Assembly: GCF_019431045.1 (NCBI RefSeq) | Contig: NZ_JAHXPT010000017.1 | Span: 1-64,000, forward strand | Origin: Clostridium weizhouense | Lineage (GTDB): Bacteria > Bacillota > Clostridia > Clostridiales > Clostridiaceae | Length of the DNA: 64,000 nt | Direction: 5' to 3' | Shown: positions 53,588-63,017 of the stretch, piece by piece | How the letters are laid out: each line of letters starts with the position of its first letter | Numbering within the stretch: position 1 is the first letter of the stretch | Notes under the pieces: generated by a model | Database searches by the model: none | The model's input: the letters and a program-made list of their open reading frames with translations, nothing else | What the model was told of the DNA's origin: nothing | Made by a program: the position numbers and the translations under genes

Positions 53588-53622
53588 ATACTAAATGTAA
53601 AAAAAATTTTTACATTTAGTAT
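53588..53622. promoter_or_regulatory. Dyad operator candidate for the XRE repressor
   Basis: ACTAAATGTAAAAA and TTTTTACATTTAGT face each other about 50 bases before the XRE gene. With the upstream CAAAGTGTAAAAAAAATA it forms two to three related half-sites. Confidence 0.55.
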
Positions 53623-53807
53623 ATTGATAAAATATTAATAGAGTCAAATTTAAATTTAGCCATTTTTATTTTAAATCTATATATTTTTTTATATTTTTAA
53701 TTGTTTACAAAACTCAATATAAAAACCTTCTAGTAATTGTAAAGCAAATGAGTTAGCTAATATCAAACAAGCTTAATAAAATTTTTAATATTTAGGAGGT
53801 AAAAATA

Positions 53808-54212
53808 ATGAGTTATAATACAATTTATGTTAATGGATATGCTTTATCAGCTAAATTTGAATCAAAAGTAATAAGAATTAAAAATGATAATGCTTTAAAA
53901 AATATGCTTACCAATACATCTAATGGTTCAACTGATATAGCTTATACACTTAAACAAGAATATAGAAAGGCTATCGGAGAAACTATAAAAATTTCAACAA
54001 GTTCATTAGCAGTAGAAATATTAGCACATGTTTATCCAGATAAAATTGCTCATGCTGTAGAAAATATTCCTGGATTAGGACATTTGGCAGATAAAGTAAT
54101 TGCTCATACTGATCCAATTGATTGTGGAGAATTATCAGTTGATAGTAATAGGTGGATATGGGATACAATTGCTCCTTTTCATAAAATGATATTTGGAGAT
54201 ATTGTAGGTTAA
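53808..54212 (+). CDS. Hypothetical protein (134 aa)
   Basis: TAGGAGGTAAAAATA before the ATG. Mixed alpha/beta composition, no signal peptide: SYNTIYVNGYALSAKFESKV, later SLAVEILAHVYPDKIAHAVE and an ending RWIWDTIAPFHKMIFGDIVG. I recognise no family. It is monocistronic and followed by the second copy of the long direct repeat. Confidence 0.65.
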   Translation: MSYNTIYVNGYALSAKFESKVIRIKNDNALKNMLTNTSNGSTDIAYTLKQEYRKAIGETIKISTSSLAVEILAHVYPDKIAHAVENIPGLGHLADKVIAHTDPIDCGELSVDSNRWIWDTIAPFHKMIFGDIVG

Positions 54213-54292
54213 AATACAGTTTTTAAAACAAATTTATAAAACAAAACGATTAAAGATTATTATATTACATCAAATTAATATTCCTAATTATT

Positions 54293-54560
54293 ATAATTTA
54301 CTCTAAAAAGTTTGATGAATTTATAGTAGTAAATTTAACGAATTCATAGAGTATTTTTATGTACTAAAAGTTCTTAGTCTACCACCCCTAATTATAAGAG
54401 AATAAAGGGTTTTTAAATATATTAATATTATCTATATATATAAATATAAGATATAAATACATAATATTAATATTTAATATTAATATGTAATATTATAAAA
54501 GGCACTAGTATTAAGTCTAGTGCCTTTTATAATTTAGTAATCCTTTTTAATACTTTCTTT
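54293..54560. repeat. Long direct repeat, copy 2
   Basis: Second copy of 49241-49560, including the array and the GGCACTAG / CTAGTGCC terminator (about 54499-54528). Small indels and the CGAATTCATAG change separate the two. Confidence 0.85.
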
Positions 54561-54570
54561 ATTAGACATA

Positions 54571-54613
54571 AAAAAAGAGATAATCTAAAAAATTTTAGAT
54601 TATCTCTTTTTAC
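54571..54613 (-). terminator. Terminator of DUF2922 operon
   Basis: AAAAAGAGATAATCTAAAA…TTTTAGATTATCTCTTTTT right after the DUF2922 stop. Confidence 0.92.
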
Positions 54614-54614
54614 A

Positions 54615-54833
54615 TTAAGCAACATTGAATTTTCTAATCTCTCTTTGAGTTAATTGTGCAGAGTAAATTTTTTCTAACAGTCCACCATTAACAAAGAAAG
54701 CTTTCTTTTCAATGATAAGATTCATTAATGATTGTACATCCTCATCTTTAATATCTTCTTTAACTCCATTTATAGTTAATGAAATCTTTTTGCCAGTTTG
54801 AGTTAAAAATGTTATTACTAAAATATATTCCAT
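54615..54833 (-). CDS. DUF2922-family protein (72 aa)
   Basis: AAGGGGGGACT before the ATG. The pattern MEYILVITFLTQTGKKISLT, with INGVKEDI and FVNGGLLEKIYSAQL, is DUF2922, a small Firmicute family of unknown function that almost always follows a DUF1659 gene, as here. Confidence 0.85.
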   Translation of the reverse strand: MEYILVITFLTQTGKKISLTINGVKEDIKDEDVQSLMNLIIEKKAFFVNGGLLEKIYSAQLTQREIRKFNVA

Positions 54834-54868
54834 AAATAGTCCCCCCTTCTTTTATTTATAGTGTAAAC

Positions 54869-55093
54869 TTAAGCTCTCATTAACTTATTAGTATTATTTA
54901 AGAAAGTACTTCTAGTTTCTCCATCCAGGATATTTTTAAATGCATTACCAATTTCATATGCAGCTTCATCTGTTATATCAGGATTTAAATTTGAGAAAGT
55001 TTTTTTCTTAAAAACTGGATCCCCTTGTTTGTCCACTCCTTTTTGAACTTCTATAGTTAATGAACAATTAGTTAAAACTTTATTTACAGCCAT
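54869..55093 (-). CDS. DUF1659-family protein (74 aa)
   Basis: AAAAAGGGGGTTAGAATT before the ATG. MAVNKVLTNCSLTIEVQKGV with FSNLNPDITDEAAYEIGNAF is the DUF1659 pattern. DUF1659, DUF2922 and YvrJ usually form one operon; here YvrJ is 9 kb away. Role unknown; a link to cell-surface or competence-like functions has been supposed only from context. Confidence 0.85.
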   Translation of the reverse strand: MAVNKVLTNCSLTIEVQKGVDKQGDPVFKKKTFSNLNPDITDEAAYEIGNAFKNILDGETRSTFLNNTNKLMRA

Positions 55094-55169
55094 AATTCTA
55101 ACCCCCTTTTTGTTTTGATATTAATATGTATGCAACATAATAAAAAATTAACTGGTAATAAAAAAAATA

Positions 55170-55304
55170 ATAAAAGTGGCTACGCCACGTATCAATTGAT
55201 AATTGACAGTTGACAATGCACAATTATGGTTGAAAGCCACAGGCTTTTTTAAAAGTATATATTTTAGAAATCACGCGGTGATTTCATCATCCATCGTCAA
55301 TTGA
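55170..55304 (+). repeat. MITE-like repeat, copy C
   Basis: AGTGGCTACGCCACGTATCA, TTGACAGTTGACAATGCACA, the GAAAGCCACAGGCTTT hairpin and GAAATCACGCGGTGATTTC. Same family as 23.52 and 32.27 kb. Confidence 0.8.
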
Positions 55305-55528
55305 AAAATATAATCTAAAGTTATCCAGAAATTTGACTAAGTTATAATTTTCTAAACAGCAACAAAACACGAATATTATATCTATATTTCATATAAATGT
55401 ATGTATTAAAAGATTTGTTTGTAATTTTTGTAAAATAGATACGTATAATAAGGATTAAAATTAGACTATTATAAGAATTAAAGAGCTTTATGTATATTTT
55501 TTACTTATAAACATATGTTTTACAAAAA

Positions 55529-55582
55529 ATCAAGCCTAAACATGGCACAAAAGCATAATTTTGTGCCATGTTTAGGCTTCTT
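55529..55582. terminator. Very strong bidirectional hairpin
   Basis: AAGCCTAAACATGGCACAAA…TTTGTGCCATGTTTAGGCTT, about 21 perfect pairs. No gene ends within 400 bases on either side. The rest of 55305-55992 is empty. Confidence 0.8.
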
Positions 55583-55992
55583 TAGTATTTACATCAGTTT
55601 TAACTTTAATTGAAAATATTTTTACATATATATGTTCTAATTAAGTTATTACATTTATAATGTTTTATATAATTTTTATAAGAAATTATATTTTAAATTA
55701 ATAATATCTAGTTAGAAGCATATATATCATAAATTTTCTATATAAGTTCCTGATTATAGAGAGTAGTAATATCATTTATAGATATTTTTAAATTTATATT
55801 AATGAACAAAATTTATTGGAACTTATATAGCAATCATAAAATGAATTGATATTAAATATTAATCCATAAATGATTAGTTTTTTTAACTTTTAATGAAAAT
55901 TATAATATAAGAAATCTATCATCAAGAGTTGTATGGGAAAATAATATAGAACACATTTATTTAATCTTTTTTCTATTTAATAAATAGGATTC

Positions 55993-57783
55993 TTATAGTT
56001 CATTAATTGTATCAGTTACCGCCATATTTCGAATTCGTTTTGATGGAGCATAGATTGCAGCGATAGATGTAATGGAAACAACCAAAAGTACAATAATTAT
56101 ATGCCTAATAGGAATACTCCAAATAGCGTAGTTAAAATAAGCAGTAATAAGCTTGTCGTATAGTAATTTGCTAATAAATAGACCAACTACAACTCCTACA
56201 ATACAACCTGATATAGAATAGGTAAACGCTTCAGCGGCTATCATTTTTGTAATCTGATGTTCGTCCATACCAACAGCCCGCATGACTCCATATTGCTTTA
56301 TTTTTGCGGATACGCTCATAGAAATACTGTTCATAATATTTAATACAGAAACCAAAGTTATAATTGTCAAAAATCCATATACAAAAAATGTAAATGCCAT
56401 ATATGTGCTGGATTGCATAGTCCGTAAGTCTCGTTTATCGCTAAAATTGTACTTCTCACCTACGACATTATGGATGGCTTCAACATTTTTGTCCTTCGCA
56501 TTTTTTGTCATCTGTATCATAATAAGTGAATAGTCTGTTATACCAGTAAGGCGAGTAAAAGTTTCTTTAGAAGTAATGAGTATTGTTTTCCCATTTGGAG
56601 CACCGTTATCACTAAATGGGTTACATTTTAACAGACCTGCGATTTCAAGTTCCTTATTGCCAACTTTGATTTTATCGCCTATATTTAGAGGATTGTCCTT
56701 GTCCCAGATTGTAAGTACGTAATTACTGTCTCCATACACTTTTGAAATATCGCTACCTTTTTTAAGTTGCTTATCTTTTATAAGACACTCCAAATCATAA
56801 TCATCATAGGAAATCATATCAATCGTGTTTGTTTTAGAGTTTACTTCTGCCAAAATATCAAAAGAGCTTCTTCGCCCAAAAACATGTTTTACATCTGACA
56901 TACCACTTATTTTATCAAGCAATGCACTGTCTATCGAATTTGAAGTATTATTACTAGAAATGTTGATATCAGGAGTATCTGAAAATTGGGGCATAATATA
57001 GCCGATAAACTCTATCAACACTGAAAAGCTCAAAAACAGGATGATGCTAAGAGCAAATGAGCTTGTCATAAGTATTAAGTTTTTCTTTCCTGATACTGCA
57101 CGATGAATACCAAGGGCAGTTTCAATTTTTGAAAAACGGGTATTCAATGCATGGGTTGCATTTTTTGTATTTTCCGAATTACCAGATACTGCTGTTACAG
57201 GCGATACCTTTGCAGCTCGTTTTGCCGGAGAACTGGCGGCAATGAGTACTGTAACAACTCCCACAATTATTCCACTGATAATACCTATTGGACTGACTCC
57301 AAAAAGGGGTATATTAGAGAACTCTAACGCGACAAGAAACTTTAGTCCAGCACATAATCCCCATGTGACCACAATCCCAAGTATAATCCCTATTGGAACC
57401 GCAGTTTTGCACCAATTAAGGGCTTCCAGTTTGACAAAACGTATAATCTGTTGTCTGCTCATTCCAATGCAACGCATCATTCCGAAAAACTTTGTCCTTT
57501 GAGCAACATTACTGTTTATACTGCTTGAAATCATAAGCACTCCTGCAATCATGATAAGCACAAACAGCACAGCTGCTGTAGAATATAGAGTTTGCATCGA
57601 TCTTGTACTAAGGTCTTGCTGCTTATCCAGTAATCTTGATGTCTCCATTCTAACACCCATATCTGCCATACTAAAAACAGCAGTTACCAAAAATACGGCA
57701 AATATAATACAAAGAAGCGTCATACGATTTTGACGTCTATGTACTTTTGCAGAAATTGGGATTAAACTAAGATAGCTTTTCAT
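55993..57783 (-). CDS. FtsX-type ABC permease, peptide-resistance class (596 aa)
   Basis: Two FtsX-like units (an N-terminal segment, then a membrane trio at about 85-190; a second one at about 470-590) around a large extracytoplasmic domain (250-455). Signatures [15 protein letters not shown] and [15 protein letters not shown]. It overlaps the ATPase gene (ATGA) and is followed upstream by a sensor kinase and regulator, the standard set for antimicrobial-peptide sensing and efflux modules. The region is visibly richer in G+C than its surroundings, so it was probably acquired from another Firmicute. Confidence 0.88.
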   Translation of the reverse strand: MKSYLSLIPISAKVHRRQNRMTLLCIIFAVFLVTAVFSMADMGVRMETSRLLDKQQDLSTRSMQTLYSTAAVLFVLIMIAGVLMISSSINSNVAQRTKFFGMMRCIGMSRQQIIRFVKLEALNWCKTAVPIGIILGIVVTWGLCAGLKFLVALEFSNIPLFGVSPIGIISGIIVGVVTVLIAASSPAKRAAKVSPVTAVSGNSENTKNATHALNTRFSKIETALGIHRAVSGKKNLILMTSSFALSIILFLSFSVLIEFIGYIMPQFSDTPDINISSNNTSNSIDSALLDKISGMSDVKHVFGRRSSFDILAEVNSKTNTIDMISYDDYDLECLIKDKQLKKGSDISKVYGDSNYVLTIWDKDNPLNIGDKIKVGNKELEIAGLLKCNPFSDNGAPNGKTILITSKETFTRLTGITDYSLIMIQMTKNAKDKNVEAIHNVVGEKYNFSDKRDLRTMQSSTYMAFTFFVYGFLTIITLVSVLNIMNSISMSVSAKIKQYGVMRAVGMDEHQITKMIAAEAFTYSISGCIVGVVVGLFISKLLYDKLITAYFNYAIWSIPIRHIIIVLLVVSITSIAAIYAPSKRIRNMAVTDTINEL

Positions 57784-58463
57784 TCACGGCACCTCCCTAA
57801 ATCAGTCAGTTTGCCATCGGATACTTGTATTATTCTATCTGCAGTCTGTGCGATACTTCGGCTATGGGTAATCATAATAATGGTTTGTTGGTACTTTCTT
57901 GCAGCTTCTTTTAGTAAAGTAATCACTTCACTGCTGTTTTGCGTATCTAGATTACCAGTCGGCTCATCGGCAAGGATAAGTGAAGGTCTTGTAATTAGTG
58001 CACGTCCTATTGCTACACGCTGTTGTTGTCCCCCTGATAATTGACTTGGTAAATGGTGACGACGTTCTTTCAAATTAAGCACCGTAAGTAGTTCCTCAAG
58101 ATACTTTTTATCAGGCTTTTGATAATCAAGCAGTACTGGAAATATTATATTTTGCTCAACATTCAATTCTGGAATTAGATTAAAATTTTGAAAAATAAAT
58201 CCAATATTTCTACGCCTAAAAACTGTCAAGTTACTATCTTTCATAGAAAAAATATCTTTACCGTCAATAAATACTTTGCCGGAAGTTGGCATATCAAGTG
58301 CCCCTACCATATTTAAAAGTGTACTTTTTCCTGAGCCTGATTCTCCAACTATTGCAACAAATTCGCCTTTTGGAACAAAAAAGCTTATATCTTTTAATGC
58401 ATGTACAGCAGTTTCACCGTTTCCATATGTTTTAGAAATTGATTTAACTTCCAATAAATTCAT
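57780..58463 (-). CDS. MacB/LolD-type ABC ATPase (227 aa)
   Basis: Walker [10 protein letters not shown] (about 39-47), Q-loop [10 protein letters not shown], signature LSGGQQQRV, Walker [13 protein letters not shown] and His in MITHSRS. GAGGTGAAAACAT before the ATG. Partner of the FtsX-type permease, together powering a mechanotransmission-type efflux or resistance system. Complete and typical in length. Confidence 0.93.
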   Translation of the reverse strand: MNLLEVKSISKTYGNGETAVHALKDISFFVPKGEFVAIVGESGSGKSTLLNMVGALDMPTSGKVFIDGKDIFSMKDSNLTVFRRRNIGFIFQNFNLIPELNVEQNIIFPVLLDYQKPDKKYLEELLTVLNLKERRHHLPSQLSGGQQQRVAIGRALITRPSLILADEPTGNLDTQNSSEVITLLKEAARKYQQTIIMITHSRSIAQTADRIIQVSDGKLTDLGRCRE

Positions 58464-58534
58464 ATGTTTTCACCTCTTTCTCTGTTGATATTAAAATATT
58501 ATCATGCAAATCTTACTGTTATATGACACTTATC

Positions 58535-59575
58535 CTACAATTTTGTAGGAATTAAAAAATTGATTGTAAAAGTAGTTCCAATACCTAATTCGCTATCAAC
58601 TTCGATTGCTCCACTGTGTGCTTCAACAATAGCTTTTGCAAGCGATAACCCAAGTCCAATACCTTGCGTGTCTTTAGAAAAACGACTTCGATAAAATCTT
58701 TTGAAAATATGGTGTAAATCCTCTGGGTGAATACCACGTCCATTATCTTTTATAATCACTTGAATAATAGACGCAAATTGTTTCCATTTAATATGAATAG
58801 AATTTCCTTTTTGAGTATGATCAAAAGCATTTTTAACAATATTACTGATAGCTTCAGTCATCCAATTACAGTCACATAATAAAGTAATGTCATCATCTCC
58901 TGACAGATATAGTTGCTTTTCCTCAAGCTTTGCACGAAATGAAAAGTGGCTTTCTATACTACTCATCATTTCAGATACATTCTCTTTAGCTTTCTCAATT
59001 ACTATTGTTCCAGCATCGAGTTTTGTAATTTTCAAAAGATTTTGTACCAGTATTTTTATTCTGTCAAGCTCCTGCTCTGAAAGATCAGTAAACTCTTTGA
59101 TTGTCGGTAAACTCTTTGCTTCTTCTTGCATAATTCCATTATATATATTAAGGGCAGCGAGTGGAGTTTTTAACTGATGAGAAATATCAGAAATGGTATC
59201 TTTTAAAAACTTTTTTGCTTTTCCTTCATTTTCAGCATGAGCATTTAAAATAGAAACTACGGAATTTACTTCATGAAATAGTCTGTATATCTCTCCTTCC
59301 TCATTGCATTCAATACGTGCATTTTGATTTCCAGAAATATATTCTTTGATTTGCATTACTGCATTTTCCATAATTATATTTTGTTCTTTAAAATACCTAT
59401 AACCAATTATCAATATCGAGATACTCATGCACAAGGAACATACTAATATATACAATGCTGCATTTTTAAATTTCAAACCTATTAATGTAGCAGAAATTAA
59501 GGTAAAAGCTACTATAATAAGTAATACTAAACTAAAAAGTTTTTTGATTTTCTTATTTACTAATATTTTCATCAT
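58535..59575 (-). CDS. Sensor histidine kinase (346 aa)
   Basis: The ATG at 59575 overlaps the regulator's stop and has GGGGTG upstream. Two membrane helices (LFSLVLLIIVAFTLISATLI; ILVCSLCMSISILIIGYRYF) with almost no loop between, so it probably senses through the transporter, as BceS-like kinases do. Phospho-His in SDISHQLKTPLAAL, then N-box IVKNAFDHTQ, DNGRGI and GLGLSLAKAI. Pairs with the regulator encoded just before it. Confidence 0.9.
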   Translation of the reverse strand: MMKILVNKKIKKLFSLVLLIIVAFTLISATLIGLKFKNAALYILVCSLCMSISILIIGYRYFKEQNIIMENAVMQIKEYISGNQNARIECNEEGEIYRLFHEVNSVVSILNAHAENEGKAKKFLKDTISDISHQLKTPLAALNIYNGIMQEEAKSLPTIKEFTDLSEQELDRIKILVQNLLKITKLDAGTIVIEKAKENVSEMMSSIESHFSFRAKLEEKQLYLSGDDDITLLCDCNWMTEAISNIVKNAFDHTQKGNSIHIKWKQFASIIQVIIKDNGRGIHPEDLHHIFKRFYRSRFSKDTQGIGLGLSLAKAIVEAHSGAIEVDSELGIGTTFTINFLIPTKL

Positions 59576-60267
59576 ACACCCCAATCAACAGTATTCCATT
59601 TATACCCCATACCCCGAATAGTCACTATTTTTTGAGGGTCACTCGGATTATCTTCAATTTTTGTACGCAGTCTTCGTATATATACAGTAAGGGAATTCTT
59701 ATCTATATAGTTTTCGTTGCAATCCCATAGTTTGCTTAAAATCTGGTCAGGAGAAAGAACAATATTAGAATTTTCCATAAACATGCATAATAATTTATAC
59801 TCACTTGTTGTTAAGTCAAGTTGTTCTCCATTTTTATAAACTTCTCTTTTTAGCAGTTGTACGTTTATGCCATTAGAATTTAATTCAGTATCAGCTTCAA
59901 TAAAATTATCACTTCTGCGAAGTAAAGCATTTATCCTAGACATAAACACCGCAAGCTTAAACGGCTTTGTTATATAATCATCTCCACCAATATCAAGCCC
60001 CATTATAATATCCATTTCTTCATCAGCAGCAGTAAGAAACATAATCGGAACCTTTGATGTTTTACGAATTTTTCTGCATAAATCATAGCCGCATCCATCA
60101 GGAAGCGACACATCTAAAATCACCAAATCATATTTATTATCTGCCCATAGTGCTTCTGCTTCAAGAATTGTACGGGCAACATCTATTTCATATCCTTGCT
60201 TTTTTAGGGCAAAAGATAAACCATTAATTAAACTCAAATTGTCTTCAACAAAGAAAATGTGTTTCAA
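59572..60267 (-). CDS. OmpR-family response regulator (231 aa)
   Basis: TTG start with GGATGGTG upstream. Receiver with acidic pair EDN (8-10), phospho-Asp in VILDVSLPDG, Lys in ITKPFK, then a winged-helix output domain (LDLTTSEYKLLCMFMENSNI; DKNSLTVYIRRLRTKIEDNP). First gene of the four-gene resistance operon and its probable activator. Confidence 0.93.
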   Translation of the reverse strand: MKHIFFVEDNLSLINGLSFALKKQGYEIDVARTILEAEALWADNKYDLVILDVSLPDGCGYDLCRKIRKTSKVPIMFLTAADEEMDIIMGLDIGGDDYITKPFKLAVFMSRINALLRRSDNFIEADTELNSNGINVQLLKREVYKNGEQLDLTTSEYKLLCMFMENSNIVLSPDQILSKLWDCNENYIDKNSLTVYIRRLRTKIEDNPSDPQKIVTIRGMGYKWNTVDWGV

Positions 60268-60486
60268 TTGTTTTCACCATCCTTTATTTTCTGCATGTAT
60301 GTCCAAAGTAAACAGGCTTGTCTACATCTTTCATAAATTTAAATTAAACCATAATAGTTACTTTTTAATAGTTACTTTTTTAACTTATCATAGTATATTT
60401 GATTTTTATATAAATTAAAACAAGTCTTTAGAATATTAATTTTATTAAAATCTAAAGGCTTATTAATTGTAAAGAATTTTTAATGT

Positions 60487-61215
60487 TTAGTTTTCTAATA
60501 ATCCTTTTATAAGTCTAGTAGAAGCCTGACATGTTTCATCATTTATCATTTTTATAATTTTATTACTCATATCTATTTCTTTTATATTATCTTTATTAAC
60601 TAAAAAGGATCTGTGGCATCTATAAAACCTATCATCTAGCTTTTCTTCAATGTCCTTCATATTAGAATAAAATTCTATATGCCTATCTAATGCATGTAAA
60701 ATAACTTTATGTATTATAGTTGAAGTTTCAAAAAATAATATTTTATTATACTCAACATTTATAATTTTATCTTTTGCCTTAATGTTAAAGTTTTTCTGAA
60801 GGGCTGTAGCTTTAGAAGTATATTTTTTATTTGCATTTATAATGCATTGATGTATTCTATCATTAACATTTTGATAATTATCTTTTATTATATAATCCAT
60901 TGCCTCAACCTTATATATAAATGTAAGGTAGCTCATTTCTGCATGAGTTGTAACAAATACAATAAATCCTCTTGGGTCATATTCTCTAATTAACTCTGCT
61001 AATTTTATACCATTAATATTTGACTTTAAATCTACATCCAAAAAATATAATCCAGATACATCGTTATCTTTTAAATAAGTTATAATATCATCAGGGTTTT
61101 CTGTAGATAAAGCTACTTCCATATCAAAATTTTCTATAATAATTGAATTTTCAATTGCTTTTGTAATTTTCTCTCTTTGTTTTTTATTATCTTCACAAAT
61201 AAAAACTTTAATCAT
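60487..61215 (-). CDS. agrA: AgrA-like LytTR response regulator (242 aa)
   Basis: The ATG at 61215 (MIKVFICEDNKKQR) has GAAAGGGG upstream; an earlier in-frame ATG lacks a site. Receiver with EDN, phospho-Asp in GLYFLDVDL, then a LytTR DNA-binding domain (IKAKDKIINVEYNKILFFET, RCHRSFLVNKDNI). It overlaps the kinase gene by 17 codon positions at most from the upstream start, and abuts it from this one. Output of the agr circuit; the matching agrBD genes are at 0.6-1.4 kb. Confidence 0.9.
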   Translation of the reverse strand: MIKVFICEDNKKQREKITKAIENSIIIENFDMEVALSTENPDDIITYLKDNDVSGLYFLDVDLKSNINGIKLAELIREYDPRGFIVFVTTHAEMSYLTFIYKVEAMDYIIKDNYQNVNDRIHQCIINANKKYTSKATALQKNFNIKAKDKIINVEYNKILFFETSTIIHKVILHALDRHIEFYSNMKDIEEKLDDRFYRCHRSFLVNKDNIKEIDMSNKIIKMINDETCQASTRLIKGLLEN

Positions 61216-61231
61216 AATAAACCCCTTTCTA

Positions 61232-62539
61232 TTATACATGTCCTATTTCTAACTTTTGAATAAATTCACCATTTTCTATTATAGTATCTAATGAAACGTT
61301 ATTGTAATGACTAATTAATTCTTTTAAATTACTAAGGCCAAGTCCTCGATTTTGTCCTTTTGTAGAAAACCCTTTTTGAAACAATTTATATATGGGTGGA
61401 GTATTTTCTGGACAGCTATTTATAATTACTATAATTGTAGAGCTATTCTTATTTACAACAGCTACTTTTAAAGATTTATTAGTTGATATTAAAGCAGCAT
61501 CAATTGCATTATCAATTAAAATACCAACAACCCTACAAAGGTCAATAATATCCATATCTATTCTTTTAATCTCCTCCATGATATCTATAAATACATCAAT
61601 TCCTAGTTCTTGTGCATGTATCAATTTAGAGGACAGAATTCCTTTTAATTCTAATAATTTTATGTTTTTTAAATGCCCTATTTTAAAATTATTTGTCTCT
61701 AATCCTTTTCCTAACGGAATAATTTTGTTATTAAAATAAACTTCAAGACCACACATATCTTTATTTTCTATGTATCCTATAATAGAAGATAAGATATTTA
61801 TATAATCATGTCTAAATTCTCTCATTTCTGTATAAAGCTTTTCTAAATTAGATGTATATTCTTTTAAATTTTCAAATTGAATTTTTTTATTTTTAAATTC
61901 CAATTCTTTGATAATATTTTTTAGTAGTGTATAAGTAATTATAAGTAACAATATAAAATAAATAAAAAATAATATCCCATTAAGTTTTATAATTTCAGTG
62001 TTAAAACCATCCTTACTTCCTAAAATTATATTTGAATAAAAAATTATAAGTGTCAACAATAAAGCTGAGATAATTAAAAAAACAAATTTACGGTTAATTT
62101 GAATCTTATATATTTCAAGTTTTTTATTTATAAAATTTCCAAGTAATTTACTTATAATAAATATGATTATACAATCTGCTAAAACGCATCCTATAAATGC
62201 AATATTATTTTCAAAAGTTACATCAAAATTCATGCCTATAATAAATATTCTAATAAAACTTACTATATAATCTGAAATAACTGCTATTAATGTGGAAATT
62301 ATAGGTGTTGATATACTGCTAAACGATTTATTAGTTTTCTTATATAGATAAATCATTATTATTATGTTTATTGGAATAAATGAAATAAATCGGTAAAGTA
62401 TGTATATTGGTAATGTTACAAGTTGACTTATACTTATTAGTATAAAAAGCTCTTTTTTAGAAATTTTAAAATATATTAAATTTAACATTGCTATATTTAT
62501 AAATATAATTGTACTTAAAGCACCGAAAAAATTATTCAT
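61232..62539 (-). CDS. agrC: AgrC-like receptor histidine kinase (435 aa)
   Basis: GGAGTTTGATATC before the ATG. Six to seven membrane helices (residues 1-215), then the HPK10-type kinase core: phospho-His in EFRHDYINILSSIIGY, ATP-binding ILIDNAIDAAL and KGFSTKGQNRGLGLSNLKEL. This is the receptor for a cyclic peptide. It is separated by 59 kb from agrBD in this window; if the plasmid is circular the distance the other way is unknown. Confidence 0.92.
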   Translation of the reverse strand: MNNFFGALSTIIFINIAMLNLIYFKISKKELFILISISQLVTLPIYILYRFISFIPINIIIMIYLYKKTNKSFSSISTPIISTLIAVISDYIVSFIRIFIIGMNFDVTFENNIAFIGCVLADCIIIFIISKLLGNFINKKLEIYKIQINRKFVFLIISALLLTLIIFYSNIILGSKDGFNTEIIKLNGILFFIYFILLLIITYTLLKNIIKELEFKNKKIQFENLKEYTSNLEKLYTEMREFRHDYINILSSIIGYIENKDMCGLEVYFNNKIIPLGKGLETNNFKIGHLKNIKLLELKGILSSKLIHAQELGIDVFIDIMEEIKRIDMDIIDLCRVVGILIDNAIDAALISTNKSLKVAVVNKNSSTIIVIINSCPENTPPIYKLFQKGFSTKGQNRGLGLSNLKELISHYNNVSLDTIIENGEFIQKLEIGHV

Positions 62540-62595
62540 GATATCAAACTCCTGGTATATATTTCATAATTTGTATTATATCACATTTATTGTAT

Positions 62596-62655
62596 AAAAA
62601 AATCGCTAAGCGACTGTGGAGCGTCGATTTTTTTAGCCATGCACCCTTTCCAAAC
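62596..62655. repeat. Hairpin element, copy 2
   Basis: AAAAAAATCG, then CTAAGCGACTGTGGAGCGT and CGATTTTTTTAG with CCATGCACCCTTTCC after. See 42472-42533. Confidence 0.6.
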
Positions 62656-62783
62656 GTAGTGCAGGAATACTGGTGCGGCATATGATTATTTTTTATTCTT
62701 TAAGTTTTATTTCTTAATCTTTAAGCAATGATATAATCTAAGTTATCCACAGATTTTTAAAAATATAATTTCTTAAAGAATAA

Positions 62784-62836
62784 AAATAGAACCTATTAAA
62801 AATAGTCTTTTTTAAGTCTATTTTTAATAGGTTCTA
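62784..62836. terminator. Terminator hairpin
   Basis: AAAATAGAACCTATTAAAAA…TTTTTAATAGGTTCTATTTT. A second hairpin, CAATGTCTAAATTG / CAATTTAGACATTG, lies at 62926-62961. Both follow the permease that ends at 63018. Confidence 0.8.
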
Positions 62837-63017
62837 TTTTAATCTTATTTATAAGTCTTTTTTTATTTTTGCTAGGTAGCATTCCTTTATAAATATTGTT
62901 TTTATAGGATGGATTCAATATTTTCAATGTCTAAATTGCATTTTTAACAATTTAGACATTGATCATAAATTAAGCATATATTTTTTTACTTTCTATCAAT
63001 TTAATATTGGTTTTGAA

